Positions 58,001 through 64,000 of a stretch of 64,000 bases of DNA are shown in pieces (within the stretch, counting starts at the first letter, position 1; every line of letters begins with the position of its first letter). Position numbers and translations under genes: made by a program. Source of the DNA: Epiperipatus broadwayi (taxonomy: Eukaryota; Onychophora; Udeonychophora; Euonychophora; Peripatidae); assembly GCA_028023455.1 (NCBI GenBank), contig JAQFVV010000288.1:248001-312000 (forward strand), given 5' to 3'. The notes below the pieces were generated by a model that ran no database searches, was not told the DNA's origin, and was given only the letters and a program-made list of their open reading frames with translations.

Positions 58001-59422
58001 ATCGTCAGAAAGATATTTTTACAGAAATAACGAATAAAATAGAACTGAGGATATGTTATCGTTTAAGTAAGAATGGTTTATTTACTGGAATGTATGAGTT
58101 GTGTAATTTTAAAAGTGAAAGTATAAATGTCATAAAGAGAGAAAGAATCATATAATACAGTTTAAAATCAATTTGGAAATGAATATAAGATTTTTTAAAA
58201 GAGAAATCTAAAACAAAGTTTTATTTTAAAAATGATAATGAAATTTTAATGTTTTAAATAATATTTAGAAAATAAATATTGCATATTTATTAAGAAAATA
58301 ATTCAATAATGTGTAATAGACATATATTTGTGCATGGTGTGTTAATGATTGTAATTACCATCCGAAGTAAGGCTTGAATTAGTATATTATGATTAACAAA
58401 CATTGAATAAGGAACAATAAAACTTAATACCGAATGTAGAAGAATATTTGAATTAGTAGGATTCCATACAACCAATATAAAAAATAGAATCTTATTGTTT
58501 TTGTAGAATGTTTACTACGAATGTAATTTTATAAAAATATAATTTTAAAAAATAGTAGGGATACAAAGTATTAATGAGAATTTTAAATAAATACATTTTG
58601 TAACAAGCTAAACTAAAATAAGAAATCCAATAATAATAATACTGCATTTTCTTAAGTATTTAAAAGATAAGAGTTAACTAGAAAAATAAGTAGAAGTTTG
58701 ATTTCATTTTTTTTTTTATAAACTAGTAAAATAATTTTGTGATAGGAGAGTAAGGATATCCATGTACATAATGTAAATATTGTTATTTGTTTATGTTATC
58801 AATAAACTATGTTGTAAATTTATTTTAAAGCTTTGTGTCTTCGTTATTATTTCTCCACATGGATGCATGATATCACAATACACTTATAATTTGAAACAGA
58901 CATATAGTTTTGCACAAAAAGGTAAACCTAAAAGTATTATAATGATTTTGAAAATTTATTTGTATGATAAAATTAAAAGATCATAATTATATCATTTATT
59001 GGTCATAAGTCGGTCGCCACAATATTAAAATAAAATATACGCTAATGTTGCCACACATATTCTGTTGTCAGATTATTAAAATACTACCACGTACGTAATT
59101 ATTTATTTCATTTAGGAAGTAATAAGATTATATTATACTATTGTTATTATTATTATTATTTATTATTGTTAGTTACTGCGTAGTGAATTATGACATAAAA
59201 TTCCCTTTTCATAGTTTACTACCGTAATTTTAAATCAGTTAGAATACAATTTATGAACCTGAGATTTGATTTTATTTTATTTATTCAATTTATTTACTTA
59301 ATTTTATTTAATTGAGCTAGATTCTTATTACAAAGAATATTAAGACATGATTATTATTTTAGTTGAAGTGGAAAGAGCTTAAAAAGTCGTAAGAATACTA
59401 TAAGTTAGTTATTTAGTATAGT
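55072..59422. other. AT-rich region, no recognised genes
   Basis: Two modest frames occur. One at 56126-56392 (88 residues) has no known motif. One at 57910-58155 (81 residues) has an N-terminus with a hydrophobic segment after KFMMDN, like a signal peptide. Neither is recognised. The purine tract and LTR-like start at the right end would allow this to be the worn interior of a retroelement, but no Gag or Pol motif was found. Confidence 0.4.
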
Positions 59423-59436
59423 AAAGGGGGGAATAG
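59423..59436 (+). promoter_or_regulatory. candidate polypurine tract followed by LTR-like start
   Basis: AAAGGGGGGAATAG is directly followed by TGTTCTTATGCC at 59437. This is the usual layout at the start of a 3' LTR, but no second LTR copy was found in the window. Confidence 0.35.
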
Positions 59437-60212
59437 TGTTCTTATGCCATTGAGATAGTATCATGTGGATAATATCTCAATGTAGTCTATCTCGTTCCCC
59501 GTGTCGTCACTCCATGTCTCATGAAAATAATAAATATTTGTTAATTCATTTTACAAATATAACCGTATTTGTATTTTAAAAATTAGAGCTAGTAATCATT
59601 TTAATTAATTCTGAATATTTCATTTATTTATTTGTTAAACTGAGCTAGAACCCGTAAATATTTAATCCTATGTAAATTTTGGAGAGGACGTGGACGGAGG
59701 AGGAGGTTAGAATATATATATATATAGTACCCTACCAATAGGATGGTGACCCCTAGATGATGTGCCAAGTCTCCACACTAGGATATCCTATGACTTAATC
59801 TAAATAACATACAACACTCTTACCATTTTTTAATTATATTTGATGGATATTAATAATTATGAGACTTTCCTACCTATCAACAAGTTTGGATACCCCTTAA
59901 CATTAAATAAACACAAAAGTATTTATCTAATGGCATAAGAATATCCAGACATTACTCCTTATGCTGTATCCACATATTCTCATGACTAACAATAATAATT
60001 AGATGAATATAATAAAACATCTATAATTATGGATTTCTAAGTAACTAATGTTATTGTCAACTGAATGTTATTATTAGTATCTCTATAGGGTTATAATTAG
60101 CAATAATCATAATAATAAATGTATACTAAGGAAATCTCAGGATAATCCTTGATTTTAAATTATTTATTTAATCTACATATATAATATCAAGAGGGATTTT
60201 ATTGAACATTAT

Positions 60213-60804
60213 TAAATAGTCTGAATAGGCACTACCCTGTATTCAAGGTGCTTTAAAATTTGCAATAATCAAGCATATTTTGCAGATAGAGGGATCTTCC
60301 AAATCACTACACAAGATAATGACTTTTATAAAGATAAGAGAGGCCATCTTATCTTTAACCTAAATGTCCATTTATAAAGGCGAATCTGAAGCATCTTGAT
60401 TTGGAAGCTGAAGTAATTGTTTTTTCCACTGTTTAAATTCACTATTTCCTTTACAAATTAACTTATGCCTGAAATCTAGCCCAAAATCTAGCGATTTGAT
60501 TTACAGTGAGTTAATAGTACCATCTTAATGTTGGAAATTCTATATGCTATTGAAGAGTAGTAATTAATTTATTTGTAAATGAAATAGTGGATTTAAACAG
60601 TAGAGAAAACAACTACTTCATGCTTCCAAATCAAGATACTTCAGATTTGCCTAAATAAATGGACATTTAGGTTAAACATAAGATGGCTGGTCTTATCTTT
60701 ATAAAGTCACTATCTTGCAAGATCCCTCTATCGGCAAAATATGCTTGATTATTGTGAATTTTAAAGCACATTGAATACAAGTCAGTGCCTGATCAAACTA
60801 TTTA
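60213..60804. mobile_element. 0.56-kb foldback / MITE-like element
   Basis: Arms of about 230 nt (from GGCACTACCCTG at 60228, mirrored to CAGTGCC at 60789) pair across a spacer of about 100 nt. The homology continues a few bases outward through TAAATAGTYTGA. No coding content. Both arms share ATCAAGCATATTTTGC, AAGATAAGA and CATTTAGGTT boxes. Confidence 0.85.
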
Positions 60805-63800
60805 CATAAGGTCTCTGTGTGCAATGTAAATTAATTACTACTTTTGAACATTATTAATTACAAAAAGATTTATAATCTGAATCTACAATCAAAATTGTAC
60901 TCTTATTTTATAATTCCCTAATACTTACTTTTAAAACTAATACTGTTATCTACATTGTAATCAGATTTGATCCTTTTTAATAATAAGAAATTCATAATTT
61001 AATTTATTGTAGATGAGCATACTTTGATAAATTGCAATACCATCAATGATTTATGTGTTCAAGGCAGCTTACATCAAATTGAAATCTCTTTTAAGAAAGG
61101 TGTGCTGAGTTGGTTGTTATTTTGTTTAGAACTGGATTAATTTCTTATTTCAATCTCAAACTGTACACTTTGGGTTCATGACATGTAGTGACAATGATTA
61201 CCCCTAAAGCAATACAACTTTTAATATTCAAGTCCACTTTCAAAACAACAAGTTTAATCACATTATTTACAAGATATTTAGATAAACATTTTAACTAACC
61301 GGGAGTGTAAAATAACAATAGCAATACATTTATAAACATTACAAGCATTTATATACATATATAATATAACACTATAACAATTGAAAAACTTCCATTCTGC
61401 TTTTACCTTTTTGATATTTACAAAAAAAAATAAAACTAAACAAAAAGAAATTTTACCTTTCCATGTAATATGGAGCTGTTATGATATATATCTTCATATA
61501 TTTTTTTTATATATCACAAATCAGGAAGTCTCCATTATCTAATCAGGTTTTCAATTTCTTTGCAATTATCAACTCATTATAAGTCAGGCTTTAACTTATA
61601 AAGACAAAATGGAAAACATTAATTATTATATTCTTGTTTCAACATAATAATCTTATTATAATGTGGTGAAATGTCACCTTTTGTTTATTTTTAGATAACA
61701 ACATATTCATCCTTTGATCTTTATTTATTTATTTTTAATAAAACATTACTATAATTATTATAAAATCATCAGTTAGATTTTCGATCTCAACGTCCATCTT
61801 TTTAGGGTTTTATTATCAACCTATATACTAAAATACATCCAATAAGAAATTTATGGTGTATAATAATAACTCTGAACCCTTATATCTTCCTGCAATAATT
61901 TTCATCTACATTTTATGACATTTAGCTAAATGTTAGTATGACATCCTTTGGTGTATCTTAAATACAATACTTACCTTTGCTTTAGCTAACAACTTAATTA
62001 TTATCTTCATATTTTTAACTTATATTCGTCTATTATATTGCTTATAACTATTTGTTTATGCAAATTACAAAATAAAATTACTTATAATTTCGTATAACTG
62101 TATTAAATTGTTCATTGTAAAACATAAGATCAAATTTAATATACTATCGTTTCTCTTTTTAATATTGTACCTTTAAACACAAACCCTTCCCCTTGTTATA
62201 TCATAAATATGATTAATTACTTTTATGATATATTTCATTAAATCATTAATTAGATCTATGGATTTTAATTATCTAACAATATTTGCTAACGACATCTTTT
62301 AAAACAAATAATGACATAGGTAATCAAATTGTATCTGTTATTAATTCCCCCCCATCTATTATCTGCCACCCCTCCTTTTTGCAATAACAGCAATATTTAC
62401 AGTATATAATTAATATGTATATTAATATGATGTTGCAAGTTTTTCTTTTTCTTTCCTTTTCTTTTCTTTAAATATAAGGTCCTAAACAAATAAAAAAATA
62501 TTCAACTTTTACTGACATTGGATGCACTTTTATATATTCTTATTACTTTATTTCAAACACTTTTATTTCAAACACTCCCCTAGTTTCACATCAATATTCA
62601 ATCATTTTTGCTACATTTATTCTCATCCGAAGATTATTACAACTATCACAATTTACATGATGAGTCAGGATTTTTGACACGGTAGCATATTTTTTTCTTG
62701 TAATAATTAAAGATTATCTGCAACTTGTCTTATAAGTTTGATTTAAATACTCTTTGCACTAGTAATGCATGATTTAGCATTCGATTAATTGATTGCTTAT
62801 TTAGTTACTATTATTATTAAGAAGAAAGCATTTCACATTTTCTTTTAACCGTAGAGGAAGATATCTTCCACAAACGTTTTATATTTCCTAATGCACTACG
62901 GTTTATTTCCTTTGCTATTCACAATTTGTTTTCCACGAATCTCACTTCTTATTAAATATTTTTGAGGATAGTTTTACTTTATTACACTTATTATATATAT
63001 ATCAATTCTGTATAATAGACCATGCTTCATTTCCTGCAAGTAGACCGATGTCATTCATACTCATATAAATGTAATCATCGTTTAACTTAAATAATGCTCA
63101 TAATAAGTTCTTAAACTTTACATAAAAGTAGTATTAAAATTAGTACTACTCAGTTTTAGTCATTTCTTCAATTAAAATTTTATTCAAACATGCTTTTATA
63201 TTTATTTTTGAATCCAATTTTTTTACATTTAATCTATGATTAATACAAATCCTTAATCTAGCATAGATAAATGAATGTTCTCTTATTCTCTCAGAAACAA
63301 TGCAGTGTGTTCCATTTTCTTGATTATGATAGGTAAAATTTTAAATAACAACTGGGATTTTGTGGGCTGGAATTAGATGGTCAGAACTTGAAATTAGGTC
63401 ATAATAAAGATTGATTTCCTCACTCCATGGTACTAAGAATTACTTTTAAAAGCTGTTATATATTTAGATGGCTTATACATATGATTTTGACTTGTTAAAA
63501 TTTTAAATATTTTTAAAATTTTACAATATTTTACTAAGACAAATAGTAAAATAGCTTTCTGTTTTTTAAGTTTCTTGAATCTCCTCCCCAATCATCTCCT
63601 ATGTTTTTTTTTTTCCTAACAACCCCACAAATAATTACTGTCAGCAAACGACTTCCTTAATTCTGATTGGTTTATCTTCCAAACCAACTTGTACATTTTT
63701 TTCTATTAGAAAATAATTGAAAACAATAATAAAAAAATATTTTATGGACAAAATTATTTTAAATCATTACCTTAAGGCCAAGTTTCAGTTCTGATCATTT

Positions 63801-64000
63801 TTAATAAGTGACATTATTACTTGAATTTAAATATAAAATTTAAGAATGAATATTTTTTTATTAAGAGAAATTTTTTACACATGCTAATATATTATAACAT
63901 AAATTAATTTATCTTGTTACACTACCCTTTCAGATATAAACAACATGATTTTAACGTGTCTATTTCTGTGTAGGTAGATCCTTTCCCAACAGTTCAATTC
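60805..64000. other. AT-rich region, nothing recognised
   Basis: No open frame of useful length, RNA gene or delimited repeat was found. Minor C-runs and A/T homopolymers only. Confidence 0.45.

Noticed and set aside
59917-59957. inverted 13-nt match to the LTR-like start at 59437 (TTCTTATGCCATT)
   Set aside because: Too short, and the flanking sequence does not continue the match convincingly.

Overview
Kind of sequence. This is strongly AT-rich animal nuclear DNA with eukaryotic mobile elements and microsatellites. There is no bacterial gene organisation. Ty3/gypsy elements, Penelope-like elements (PLEs), LINE relics, a Merlin-type DNA transposon, tRNA-like SINE copies and one uninterrupted rhodopsin-type receptor gene suggest an invertebrate. 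The sequence does not let me name the phylum. Nearly all recognisable coding sequence is decayed transposon. The one intact host-like gene is the G-protein-coupled receptor at 43341-44291 (minus).

Layout. 1-6.2 kb: Ty3/gypsy copy 1 (minus), with a coiled-coil Gag, protease/RT/RNase H, and an integrase running off the left edge; a candidate 5' LTR lies at 5166-6244. 6.2-14.1 kb: no genes. 14.1-18.8 kb: a more decayed gypsy of the same general type (minus). 19.4-20.1 kb: a copy of the candidate LTR of element 1, in the opposite orientation. 20.3-24.1 kb: SINE-like and tandem repeats. 24.2-26.4 kb: a PLE (minus) joined head-to-head to a PLE 3' fragment (plus). 27.3-34.6 kb: a nested cluster in which minus-strand LINE fragments surround a plus-strand L1/Tx1-like LINE and a Merlin transposase relic. 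35.9-37.9 kb: an inverted structure with two hammerhead ribozyme motifs, followed directly by a second head-to-head PLE pair. 37.9-42.5 kb: two 2-kb direct repeats around 0.55 kb, read as a coding-less LTR element. 42.5-43.3 kb: a terminal-inverted-repeat element and a long TA array. 43.3-44.3 kb: the receptor. 46.9-55.1 kb: a long inverted-repeat element split by gypsy copy 3, which has paired 450-bp LTRs and a perfect 5-bp target duplication. 55-64 kb: no recognisable genes, one polypurine/LTR-like junction and one 0.56-kb foldback element.

How the parts relate. There is no operon or pathway. The window records successive insertions. The most notable functional elements are the two minimal type I hammerhead ribozyme motifs beside the PLE fragments, one of which pairs well throughout. 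The same 5' break point in both PLE fragment pairs and the large palindrome cut by a datable retrotransposon are also of interest.
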